DNA of 43,423 bases, taken from contig JAQGDQ010001384.1 in NCBI GenBank assembly GCA_030141605.1, positions 1-43,423 on the forward strand, written 5' to 3'. This document shows positions 34,901-43,423 of the stretch, one piece after another (position 1 is the stretch's first letter; every line of letters begins with the position of its first letter). Under the pieces are notes generated by a model. That model was not told the origin of the DNA. It did not search any database and was given only the letters and a program-made list of their open reading frames with translations. This DNA comes from Tubiluchus corallicola (lineage: Eukaryota > Priapulida > Priapulimorpha > Priapulimorphida > Tubiluchidae). The position numbers and the translations under genes are program-made.

Positions 34901-36624
34901 GTAATAAAAATGTAATAAAATATTAATTTTTTCGTTCCAGCTTGGTACACGGCGAAAGAAATCCAGTACTCAATGGTAGGATCTATTTGATGTAGATGTC
35001 TGAGATGAGGCCTAATTTGGTGTCATTGGCAAAAATATTTTTAAGATCGAAACACTAAACCACCAGAGGTGCATCAGCTATGCTTGGATATATATATGTG
35101 TCCTCAGTCAACAATGCAAACAATGAAATTGCGATGAGTCAGATATCAAAACAATCAACCATCTAGTTACTCTCCAGGCTCTACATTTCAGTTGATAAGT
35201 GCATCAAGTGACCATATTCCTCTTATTCTTGTCCCATGTGTAAATCTCAACTTGATTTCATTAAATTTGTCGAGATTTTATTTTATTTTATCATTTAGTT
35301 AAGGATACCTTTCTTTTAGTGTCATTAGGAAATAACTACTTCCAGATTAAGGCTATTGACCACAGTTTGCACAATTAGTTGAATCATTTCATACTTATGT
35401 ATAGTAACATAGCAACATGGTAATCATGTTGAATTTGAATTTACGCACCGTTTCCCCTTTCAGTTCTGCTATGGCTCCTAAATTGTAGGAACGTGACAAG
35501 AAAAATTCGAACGTTTTGCGACAAGATATCGGGTCGCGTTGGCTGTAAAGTTCCGTATTGATTTGGTGAACATTTTCGTAATCGTCCGGTGTTGCCTTCC
35601 TGCATGTAACACAAGGCGTATGAAACAATGTAACTGAGCAATCGAACCTTAAAAACCACATTGTTCTCCATTGCTTATAAGAACGAGCATCCGTGGTTCC
35701 ACTAATTTTATCATCTTAATGACATTATTATTAATGATGATACAAACCAACAATTAATAATATTTTGAAATCAAAACTGAAAGGCAGGAAACGTGAAAAA
35801 CTTGTAATACAGCCTAGATTTTAACAAGGAACCTACTTACAAGAAGTATGTCTTAGATCATTAGGCCAGAGTGATCAAAGCAGTCCCATCCCTGATAACT
35901 GGGTAGCTAATTTCAGCATTTCCAATGTTAGATGACTGGCACTAGTGCACTTCTAACTAATTAGATTATTTTTTGTTTCTATTCCAGCCATTTTAGCGAC
36001 TTATTAATAAAAGAAAGTTTATCCACGTACCATGACAAGCCTTCTATTACTATACAAAGTACAAAACAGTTCAATTCCTTTAACTTTATTTTCAAACACT
36101 TATCTGTTTGTTACTGCATGACTTTTTTTCTTCAGGTCTGCTGAATCTTTACCTATTTGGCTCCTGTTAACTACTTAATTAGTGCATAATAGACTCTGCC
36201 TATATAAACTGGTTGTATGTTTGTAAATTTCCCATTGATGATGACAGCAGCAGCTAGTGGAAACGTTTGGCATTATTTTAACTTTTAATTTTTAATAAAA
36301 AGTTTTTCATTTTTTATTTATCTTGAGCTTAAAATTTTCGTGGGCTGCATTGATCGCTGGAGAATATAGTGGCCTTGTAGCTTAAGGCGTCTGTCTTGTA
36401 AGTAGAAGGCCCCCAATGTGTTTCAGTTTTTTGCATTTGTTGTCTTTCACGTTTGGCATCAAAATTTAATGATGGTACAGAGATTGTGCATTCATTGGTG
36501 TTTCGATATCAACAATCTGTTTATTTTAGACTGCAACTGTGTGAAAAAAGCCACCACTTGTTTGTCGTTTACCAGGCAGAAAAGTAGTTGAAAGAACGGC
36601 AAGTACTTACCGAAAAGAAATCAT
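31382..36624 (-). CDS. GNAT-type N-acetyltransferase (NAT16/histidine acetyltransferase-like), four exons
   Basis: Predicted acetyl-CoA-dependent transferase of the GNAT fold. CDS exons on the - strand: 36624-36611, 35599-35449, 32996-32769, 31982-31382. Donors (GTAAGT, GTGCGT, GTTAAG) and acceptors (CATGCAG, ATTACAG, TTTTCAG) are all GT/AG and the phases agree. The N-terminus MISFRKATPDDYENV and FLSRSYNLGAIAELKGE are the beta1-alpha1 and beta3 blocks of GNATs. RFRRVKPELQKKRIS is the cofactor-loop region, though the expected glycines of Q/RxxGxG are replaced. The C-terminal part (MPYKVMAENYDMI and a VYGRDPNK stretch) fits the extended NAT16-like family, as does the predicted length of about 330 residues. 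The exons total 994 nt, one too many: a TGA at 31599-31601 interrupts exon 4, and the frame resumes one base on as EKKSDESVHF. The specific substrate is unknown. Confidence 0.75.
31998..32130 (+). mobile_element. tRNA-derived SINE-like fragment, copy 2 (in intron 3)
   Basis: AATCCAAAGATCCTTGGTTC, CAACTTTTTTCACATTTCC and CAAGTTTA align with 28073-28195. The B box is more decayed (GGTTCAGAT). Confidence 0.45.
32131..32768. other. Remainder of acetyltransferase intron 3
   Basis: AT-rich intronic sequence; nothing else recognised. Confidence 0.5.
32769..32996 (-). CDS. Acetyltransferase exon 3 (cofactor-loop region)
   Basis: The 228-nt exon has phase 0 at both ends. It starts VGFEMVTVMDAGKTI (a GNAT beta4-like strand), passes the RVKPELQKK loop, and ends CIAKK before the donor GTTAAG. 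Confidence 0.8.
33106..34887. repeat. 34-bp minisatellite, about 52 copies, in intron 2
   Basis: The unit joins TTTACAAAGTTAAAAAGTTG and AATTCATGCCTTAC, period 34 (checked at 34143/34177). Nearly every unit carries GAATTC. Variants TTAC/TTTC, TTTACA/TTCACA and TAAAAAG/TAGAAAG recur in blocks, so units spread by unequal exchange. Two units (near 33821 and 33981) lost 8 bp and are 26 bp long. The array lies wholly within the intron between acetyltransferase exons 2 and 3. Confidence 0.98.
34888..35448. other. Remainder of acetyltransferase intron 2
   Basis: AT-rich, nothing recognised beyond the minisatellite edge. Confidence 0.5.
35449..35599 (-). CDS. Acetyltransferase exon 2 (GNAT N-terminal part)
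   Basis: The 151-nt exon begins with G, completing the CGG arginine codon split with exon 1, and continues KATPDDYENVHQINTELY. It ends AELKGET before GTGCGTAA. Confidence 0.85.
36210..36310 (+). mobile_element. Retroelement tail with hammerhead-like core, copy 2 (intron 1)
   Basis: Partner of 2130-2245: TGATGATGACAGCAGCAGC then GAAACGTTTGGCAT and TTTTAATAAA. Here the 3' arm of the stem is TAGTG, so the hairpin is lost. Confidence 0.4.
36365..36480 (+). mobile_element. tRNA-derived SINE-like fragment (intron 1)
   Basis: GTGGCCTTGTAGCTTAAGGC includes an A-box-like TAGCTTAAGG, followed by GTCTGTCTTGTAAGTAGAAG as in a tRNA anticodon arm. The B box is decayed. It may be the 5' half of the same SINE type seen at 28073 and 31998. 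Confidence 0.45.
36611..36624 (-). CDS. Acetyltransferase exon 1 (coding part, 14 nt)
   Basis: ATGATTTCTTTTCG followed by a strong donor, GTAAGTACTT. It encodes MISF plus two bases of the arginine codon finished by exon 2; the phase match supports the join. The 5' UTR end and promoter are not defined. Confidence 0.7.
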
Positions 36625-36627
36625 TGC

Positions 36628-36639
36628 TCAAAAAATCAT
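36628..36639 (-). promoter_or_regulatory. Three-codon upstream ORF (MIF-stop)
   Basis: ATGATTTTTTGA ends three bases before the main ATG. Its context GCGGCCATGA is a strong initiation context, while the main ATG has GAGCAATGA. This could reduce initiation or force re-initiation at the acetyltransferase start. Confidence 0.4.
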
Positions 36640-37102
36640 GGCCGCCACACAGTTCACAAATATGTACGAACAAAAACTACATTGGTCTATTCTTGCGCGT
36701 CTATACGTATTTATCTACCGAGGTATCTGAATAAAGTAAACAAAGCACACAATAAATTTAAAAAATTCTTGTCAGAAAGACGTACAAGTACAGTGGCCAA
36801 AGGTAAAAGTAATCCGAAGTAAATAAACAGTAACGCCCCCTGAAAGGTGACTATGGCATTTACACATAATAGCTTGGCACAGGACTAATTCTGGTAAAAC
36901 GTACTGGAAATGTATCACCATTAAGTCAAATTAACTATATAAAAATGTGCTGGTCTCGAAAACATCCGTCACATTCAGATAACCAAGCACCACTTTGACC
37001 AAAACAATAATTTGCACTGAGGCGACGAGTTATTTTGTGAATAGAAAGGGTGTTTTTAATAGTAGAGCTTGCATATACATGCCAGGATAGCTGAAAAATC
37101 AG
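36640..37102. other. Probable 5' flank of the acetyltransferase gene
   Basis: No ORF or clear core promoter element recognised. It lies between the first coding exon and the 64-bp satellite. Confidence 0.35.
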
Positions 37103-38514
37103 CAGCAGCTTCTATAGATGCACGACAACTTGACAATCCTTGCATCATTCGTAAGCTACCATAACTCAGCAGCTTCCTCAGATGCACGAAGACTTGACAA
37201 TCCTTGCATCATTCGTAAGCTACCATAACTCAGCAGCTTCCATAGATGCACGACGACTTGACAATCCTTGCATCATTCGTAAGCTACCATGACTCAGCAG
37301 CTTCCATAGATGCACGACGACTTGACAATCCTTGCATCATTCGTCAGCTACCATAACTCAGCAGCTTCCTCAGATGCACGACGACTTGACAATCCTTGCA
37401 TCATTCGTAAGCTACCATGACTCAGCAGCTTCCTCAGATGCACGACGACTTGACAATCCTTGCATCATTCGTAAGCTACCATAACTCAGCAGCTTCCTCA
37501 GATGCACGACGACTTGACAATCCTTGCATCATTCGTAAGCTACCATGACTCAGCAGCTTCCTCAGATGCGCGACGACTTGACAATCCTTGCATCATTCGT
37601 AAGCTACCATAACTCAGCAGCTTCCATAGATGCACGACGACTTGACAATCCTTGCATCATTCGTAAGCTACCATGACTCAGCAGCTTCCTCAGATGCGCG
37701 ACGACTTGACAATCCTTGCATCATTCGTAAGCTACCATAACTCAGCAGCTTCCTCAGATGCACGACGACTTGACAATCCTTGCATCATTCGTAAGCTACC
37801 ATGACTCAGCAGCTTCCTCAGATGCGCGACGACTTGACAATCCTTGCATCATTCGTAAGCTACCATAACTCAGCAGCTTCCATAGATGCACGACGACTTG
37901 ACAATCCTTGCATCATTCGTAAGCTACCATGACTCAGCAGCTTCCTCAGATGCGCGACGACTTGACAATGCTTACATCATTCCTAAGCTACCATGACTCA
38001 GCAGCTTCCTCAGATGCACGACAACTTGACAATCCTTGCATCATTCGTAAGCTACCATGACTCAGCAGCTTCCATAGATGCACGACGACTTGACAATGCT
38101 TACATCATTCCTAAGCTACCATGACTCAGCAGCTTCCATAGATGCACGACGACTTGACAATCCTTGCATCATTCGTAAGCTACCATAACTCAGCAGCTTC
38201 CATAGATGCACGACGACTTGACAATCCTTGCATCATTCGTAAGCTACCATAACTCAGCAGCTTCCAAGATGCACGACGACTTGACAATCTTACATCATTC
38301 CTAAGCTACCATGACTCAGCAGCTTCCACAGATGCACGACGACTTGACAATCCTTGCATCATTCGTAAGCTACCATGACTCAGCAGCTGCCTCAGATGCA
38401 CGACGACTTGACAATCCTTGCATCATTCGTAAGCTACCATAACTCAGCAGCTTCCTCAGATGCACGACGACTTGACAATCCTTGCATCATTCGTAAGGTA
38501 CCATGACTCAGCAG
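37103..38514. repeat. 64-bp satellite, 22 copies
   Basis: The unit starts CAGCAGCTTCCATAGATGCA and ends CATTCGTAAGCTACCATAACT; starts at 37103, 37167, 37231 and 37295 fix the period at 64. Variants (CATAG/CCTCAG, TGCAC/TGCGC, ATAACT/GACT) alternate in a partly dimeric pattern. One unit near 38265 lost a few bases. Within each unit AGCTT pairs with AAGCT and GATGCA with TGCATC, giving a nested hairpin. It lies 0.5 kb upstream of acetyltransferase exon 1. Confidence 0.97.
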
Positions 38515-38668
38515 TTTTAATCTTGTACAAAAATCAAACAGTTTAAGCTGTTTTAATAATAATGCTACTTTTCTAGAGCCATGCACTTGGCAATTGCAAA
38601 TTTACAATTCAGTGAAGAACTAAGCAAACTTTACGTAAGTAGTTGATGGGTTCCTGACAGGGTACGTG

Positions 38669-38713
38669 ACATCTGGGCACGAGACGTTTGGGGACGAGAC
38701 ATTTGGGCACCAA
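38669..38713 (+). repeat. 15-bp repeat, three copies
   Basis: ACATCTGGGCACGAG, ACGTTTGGGGACGAG and ACATTTGGGCACCAA follow each other. In one frame this reads as five-residue repeats of the type T-F-G-D/H-E, but the frame is short. Confidence 0.7.
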
Positions 38714-39299
38714 TATTAAAGTTGCAGGCCTATTTTTTACTATCTATGTAATTCCTAACCCTCACAATATTTTTAAGAACCATCGCTTCGATCACTAAAT
38801 TAGACGTATGCAGTAAAATATCGTATAGCAATTAAAAGCAGATAATTGAATTTCTGTTTTTCCACCTTAATTCGGTATTTTATGTACAACTTTTAAAATA
38901 AACGAAGTAGAAAAAGTCGTCGGACGGTTTACATTAACATTTTACTAAGAGATTTTTATTTCAAAAATATGTTACGCGTCACAAAAACAGTAAATAACAG
39001 AACTGAGTCACAAAATCTAAACAAATACCAAAATTTATCATCAGTGAAACTAGTGCAGCAATTTAATTAGTATTATAATTATCACAGTATTCATTGAAGG
39101 CTCGGTAAGCTTTAGAAGAAACCGACCTAGAATGTTTAGTTCATTACGTGCTTATAGCTAGCTGCGAACTCGAAACGATTAACTAAATTAATTAGTAAGT
39201 CAATTAAATGATGTGTGTTTATCAAAATTAAAATCAGTAATAATGACAAGCATTTTTATTGCATCACTTGCAAAAAACAGCGGATAATAATATTATATA
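38714..39299. other. No gene recognised
   Basis: AT-rich sequence with no ORF of note, up to the start of F1 copy C. Confidence 0.5.
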
Positions 39300-39788
39300 A
39301 CTAGCAAAGGCCCCGCAAAAAAATTTTGCGTATAAGTACACTCATAATCAACAATGCGCAAACATTCTACCTAGTGTTCGTTTACTTACCTAATGCAAAG
39401 CAACAGCAGCTTTTACTGAATTAAAGTTATAAGATTATAGACAGAGTGTAATGGATGACGTCAGAACAACTAGTTTTCGAAAATTGAGAACGAAAAACGA
39501 ACATCTAATTAACTCGTCGGCACTCCTCTTGGTGGACGTGTCCTAAAATATAGCCCACATCATCGTGCTAGCCCTCTTCTCTCCTCTTCCGAGAGTCCCA
39601 CCAGGCGCCGCTAGAACGTTTTTTCTACAGGCTGTTAGGTCAAAATTTCGGAAAAATCGCGAGTTTCGTCCGGGAAAACGCCCGTTGCGGGACGCCGTTT
39701 CCCTCTCGCAAATTCTAAATATGCGAATGACACCCACCGCTGAACGGGCTATCCATCCATGGCCGGCACCACACCCGGCCCGTTCCCG
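39300..39788 (+). mobile_element. F1 repeat family, copy C
   Basis: Starts ACTAGCAAAGGCCCCGCAAA after TATATAA. It follows copy A through GATGACGTCAG, AGTCCCACCAGGCGCCGCTAG and CCCACCGCTGAACGGGCTAT, and stops at CGGCCCGTTCCCG, where the F2 end begins. It lacks the about 300 bp found at the right of copy A. The overlapping ORFs on both strands here are artefacts of the GC-rich element. Confidence 0.8.
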
Positions 39789-40855
39789 CAAAGTAGAAAA
39801 AGCCCTAAGCGTTTTCAAGATTTTAGCACTTTAATAGCTACTAGTTTTATGTGAAGGTCGTTCATGGCAATAATAAAATCATAAATCTTGTCAATTGAAA
39901 TTACGGAAAGGTGGATTCTATATTATTATGATGTGTCTAGTACCTGTTGAGAAAAGGTTACTGGCCAAATTATCATCTCAAGGTAAATCTCCTTCTGTTA
40001 TGCTTGCGTTGATATATTACTGTTTTTTGAAAAACTGAAACGGCGACGACAAAGACGATGACGACGACGACGATGATGATGATGTTACAAATTATTCTAG
40101 ATTTATAATTAATGCCGGTGGAATTTATTTTTTGATTGATTTTAAAATATTTTAATCCTTTTTATTCAAATTCTAAAAAAATGTGGTCCCACGTGATTAA
40201 TTTTACATGACAAGGTTTGATGGTGGTAGAAACTCCATTAACTCACTTTCAATTTAGCTAACTGTTACCTCAAAATAATTAGTCAGTCAGTCAACCAGAA
40301 TGTCAGTCAAAGAGTCTGCCTTCTGCACAGCGAGTTAATCAATCACACACTCACTTAAGCTGTTAAGCGGTCAGTCACTTGCCAGTTAGTCAGTCAGCCA
40401 GTTAGTCAGTTTATGGGTTATACCGTTAGTCAGAGAGGGAGAGAGAGGGAGAGAGAGGAGAGAGAGAGAGAGAGAGAGAGACAGGAGAGAGAGAGAGAGG
40501 TAGGTGTAAGGCAAACCTTGAGCTGTCGGTTCGGACAAGAACCTCTTAGACTCAAATTATGATTCTGAGCACGTGCATTATCCATTATCTGAATTTTCTG
40601 CTTGAAGAGATTGTAGCAAAATATTTATGACCTTTTCAATAGAGAAGCCTTGAAGTAAAATAGAAATGGAACTTTTACTACTTTACTTTATTACTAAGAA
40701 TTCCCTGAAATTTTGTTCCCACTTTTTTCTATGTTTTGTCTCCTGTCATTTATAAACGAAATTGTGACAAATGAGAGCTCAACTCCTTGGGTGGTGAATA
40801 ATTTGTTTATCAATTTTGAATAATCCAACAAAACCATTTTATCATTTTTCTATAT
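39786..40855 (-). mobile_element. F2 repeat family, copy 3 (inverted)
   Basis: Reverse complement of 9941-11225 along its length, including AGCTACTAGTTTTATGTGAA, the GAC/GAT tract, GTCAGTCAGTCAACC, a short GAGA tract (40435-40500, against 325 bp in copy 1) and AATTTTGAATAATCC. It sits between F1 copies C and D. Confidence 0.8.
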
Positions 40856-40865
40856 ATTTATATAC

Positions 40866-41466
40866 ACTAGCAAAGGCCCCGCAAAAAGTTTGCATATAAA
40901 TACACGTATAATCGAAAAACATCCTACATAGTCCTCATTTATAACGCAAAGCCAGCAGCAGCAACTTTAGTGAATTAAACCTATAAGGTTATAGACAGAG
41001 TATAATGGATGACGTCACAACAATGGCATTGCGTCAGCAGTTTTCCAAGCGAAAATCGTGCAAAATGGAACCGCCAATCAACTCGTCACAACTCCTCAGA
41101 AAGGAAGCGTCCAAAAATGCAGCTCGCATCATCGTGTAGCCCTGTTCTTTCTCTTTCTAAAGAGCTCAACATCTCCTTCCAAGAGTCCCACCAGGCGCCG
41201 CTAGAACGTTTTTTCTACAAGCAATCTGGCCAAAATTTCGAAAAAATTGGGAGTTGGGTCCGGGAATATGCCTGTAGCGAGCACTGATGGCCCTCTCGTG
41301 AAATGTAAGTATGACTATTACACCCATCATTAAATGAGCTATTCAATCATTACCAGCACAACCTGCGGCCTGTTCTGGATCTCTAGAAATAAGACGTTTT
41401 GCAAAAAATAGGCAAAATGGCCATTTTTGGAGGTTTTTCGGCCTGCGTTCCTCCCGGTGGGCCCGG
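40866..41466 (+). mobile_element. F1 repeat family, copy D
   Basis: Starts ACTAGCAAAGGCCCCGCAAA after TATATACAC. It carries GGATGACGTCACAACAATGG, AGTCCCACCAGGCGCCGCTAG and TTTTTGGAGGTTTTTCGGCC, and stops at GGTGGGCCCGGAAG. It is more diverged in its middle than copy C. Confidence 0.8.
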
Positions 41467-42000
41467 AAGTTATAGTTATATTTCATTATATATTATATAC
41501 ATCACACTAACATCACATTTACATCACACATACATTACAGGTATTATTTGTATTCGTTCATGCAATTTTGACACCCCATCCTTCTCAGACAGCTCACACA
41601 AACTCTTTCACTAATAAAACTAATTCCAAAATTATTATGTTTTTTATAAAGTAAATTTGCAGGCTAGTTGCCGGAGGCTGAACAATTGTCTGTTTTCGTT
41701 TTCTCCCTATAGGCCTAAACCCAACTCCATTCTGACTTTATTATGAATGATATAAAAAGACAGACCACAAAGTTTAAAACCGTTTCAAAACTACTAAAAA
41801 CGTTTGATTGCAAATTTTACGTAAAACAGAGTACATAAATTTGGTTTCTCTCGCGACCCATTTCTGACAAAAATCAAGAATTATTTTTTTAACCACATTG
41901 TTGGCTAACTTCTTGTATCCTTGACCTCATTCGTTTTAAGTCCAAAGTCTAAATGTAACTCTAAATTACGATTAAATTCTAAATGGAATTTAGGTGTAAA
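41467..42000. other. No gene; short inverted arm of the 11-bp minisatellite
   Basis: At 41497-41538 the CATCACA/ACATCACAC sequence is the reverse complement of the minisatellite at 42001-42640. The rest is AT-rich without features. Confidence 0.6.
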
Positions 42001-42640
42001 TGTGATGTATGCGTGATGTATGTGTATGATGTATGTGTGATGTTAGTGTGATGTATGTGTGATGTAAATATGATGTATATGTGATGTGTGTGTGTTGTTA
42101 GTGTGATGTATGTGTGACGTAAGTATATGTAAGTATGATGTACGTGTGATGTCAGTGTGGTGTACGTGTGATGTATGTGTGATGTAAGTATGATGTATAT
42201 GTGTGTGTGTGTGATGTATGTGTGATGTAAGTATGATGTACGTGTGATGTTAGTGTGATGTATGTGTGATGTATGTGTAATGTAAGTATGATGTATGTGT
42301 GATATAAGTATGCTGTAAGTATGATGTATGTGTGTGATGTATGTGTATGATGTATGTGTGATGTTAGTGTGATGTATGTGTGATGTAAGTATGATGTACG
42401 TGTGATGTTAGTGTGATGTATGTGTGATGTATGTGTGGCGTAAGTGTGACTTAAGTGTGATGTATGTGTGATGTAAGTGTGATGTCAGTGTGGTGTATGT
42501 GTGATGTAAGTATGATGTATATGTGATGTGTGTGTGATGTTAGTGTGATGTATGTGTGACGTAAGTATGTTGTAAGTATGATGTACGTGTGATGTATGTG
42601 TGATGTAAGTATCATGTATCTGTGTTGCGTGTGTGATGTA
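42001..42640. repeat. 11-bp minisatellite (TGATGTATGTG), about 58 copies
   Basis: Degenerate units TGATGTATGTG, TGATGTTAGTG and TGATGTAAGTA in 11-bp register (for example TGAT at 42003 and 42014). The Thr/His/Ile-rich - strand ORFs here are read from the repeat and are not genes. Confidence 0.95.
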
Positions 42641-43423
42641 ATAATTATTTTGAACAAAAATCAAAACAATTAATAGTAATAATAAGTACAATTAAATATT
42701 TCAATGACCACATAAATTAATGGCAGACACAAGCACGACTATAGGCAAAGCCCCTAGTGGTCCTGGGATTGGACAGGCTTGTTCACTCGAGATGTAAGTC
42801 TAAAATCATGATGCTACTGCCATTATTTTTTTCAATTCTCATAAGTTGAACGCTTTTTCGTAATTGTAAAAAAATAAGGATTTTAGTTAATAATAAAGGG
42901 ACATCCTACTATTTCATGAAAAGTCTTGCCCAATGCACAGAGATATCGCTGTCTGACTGGATTGCAAGTCTTAAAAATTTGTCATTTTCATGCTTCATAT
43001 TAATTAAAAAAAGTTTTGAAAAAATCTTTGATGGCATCACCATCAAAATCAATCTGTATATCATAAATTTATAATTATTAATGATAAGTTTGTATTAAGG
43101 GTATGAGCAGGCCAGCCTAATCAGCACAAGCCAGAATGCTGAATTTTGGAAATTGAAAGTATACCTGTAGTTTTGATAGTAGGCGTATTACAAGCACCAG
43201 CATGAATGGTTATTTAGCAGTATAAATACTCTTAGAAACATATTTTATGTACTCCATTAGCGCATAATAAAGAACTGACATTCTGCGATGATTAATGATC
43301 ACTCTTACCACTTACTTTTTTGGCCGGAAAGTAAATATTGCTCTTGCCGTTGCGCAGTGTTCCTATCATCAAGTCAGATCAGCGTTTTATAATACCGTAG
43401 TGGTTGCCGTCACTAGCCGTAGC
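42641..43423. other. No gene recognised
   Basis: AT-rich to the end of the window. No ORF, repeat partner or RNA gene supported. Confidence 0.5.

Noticed and set aside
35441-35671. ORF starting at an ATG upstream of acetyltransferase exon 2
   Set aside because: It reads exon 2 in the wrong frame; the acceptor at 35600 and the 14-nt first exon give the correct phase.
36365-36440. Functional tRNA gene
   Set aside because: The A box is acceptable, but there is no acceptor-stem pairing and no proper T arm; better read as a SINE head.
37103-38514. CRISPR-like array
   Set aside because: The whole 64-bp unit repeats with no unique spacers, in animal DNA; it is a satellite.
39543-39834. Overlapping ORFs on both strands
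   Set aside because: They lie in the GC-rich F1 element, have no homologous open frame in the other F1 copies, and run into F2.
42451-42691. Thr/His/Ile-rich reverse ORFs
   Set aside because: Translation of the 11-bp minisatellite.

Overview
This window is animal nuclear DNA: AT-rich, intron-bearing, and dense in non-LTR retrotransposon remnants, SINE-like pieces, micro- and minisatellites. A marine invertebrate (mollusc-like or another lophotrochozoan, or a basal deuterostome) fits the gene content, but the sequence does not fix the species. There are no operons, rRNAs, intact tRNAs or CRISPR arrays. Most of the roughly 43 kb is repeat-derived.

Left part (1-6.2 kb): a 605-bp unit present twice in direct orientation (99-703 and 5636-6241), a 90-bp tandem triplication derived from a LINE reverse-transcriptase motif (808-1108), and decayed ORF fragments. 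At 6.2-9.9 kb lies a long but broken LINE (LINE-A: coiled-coil/RNA-binding ORF1; ORF2 with PHD finger, endonuclease and RT). At 9.9-13.4 kb are copies of two non-autonomous families that I call F1 and F2, with large CT, CAT/CGT and ATT microsatellites. A compound tetranucleotide array follows at 14 kb.

Middle (16.4-28.2 kb): LINE-B on the + strand collides with a fragment of LINE-C on the - strand at about 19.34 kb. A GACT-rich tract follows. At 22.94-23.76 kb is a degenerate array of about 70-bp units, each built round a CACCATCTAGTGG-like core that resembles the CTCF consensus. A possible solo LTR is at 25.5-26.05 kb.

Gene-bearing part (29.0-36.6 kb): two host genes point towards each other. 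On the + strand (29006-30480) is a broken gene joining ankyrin repeats to a cGAS/Mab-21 nucleotidyltransferase. All three catalytic acids are still present, but there are three frame breaks. On the - strand I could assemble a four-exon GNAT-type N-acetyltransferase (36624 down to 31382). Its splice sites and phases agree; the one fault is a single-nucleotide frame problem in the last exon. Its second intron holds a 34-bp minisatellite of about 52 copies, and about 0.5 kb upstream of its first coding exon is a 64-bp satellite of 22 copies.

Right end (38.5-43.4 kb): F1, inverted F2 and F1 again, then an 11-bp TGATGTATGTG minisatellite. The most interesting items are the ankyrin-cGLR remnant, the CTCF-like site array, the two satellites framing the acetyltransferase 5' end, and a set of short tandem duplications that break frames across the window.
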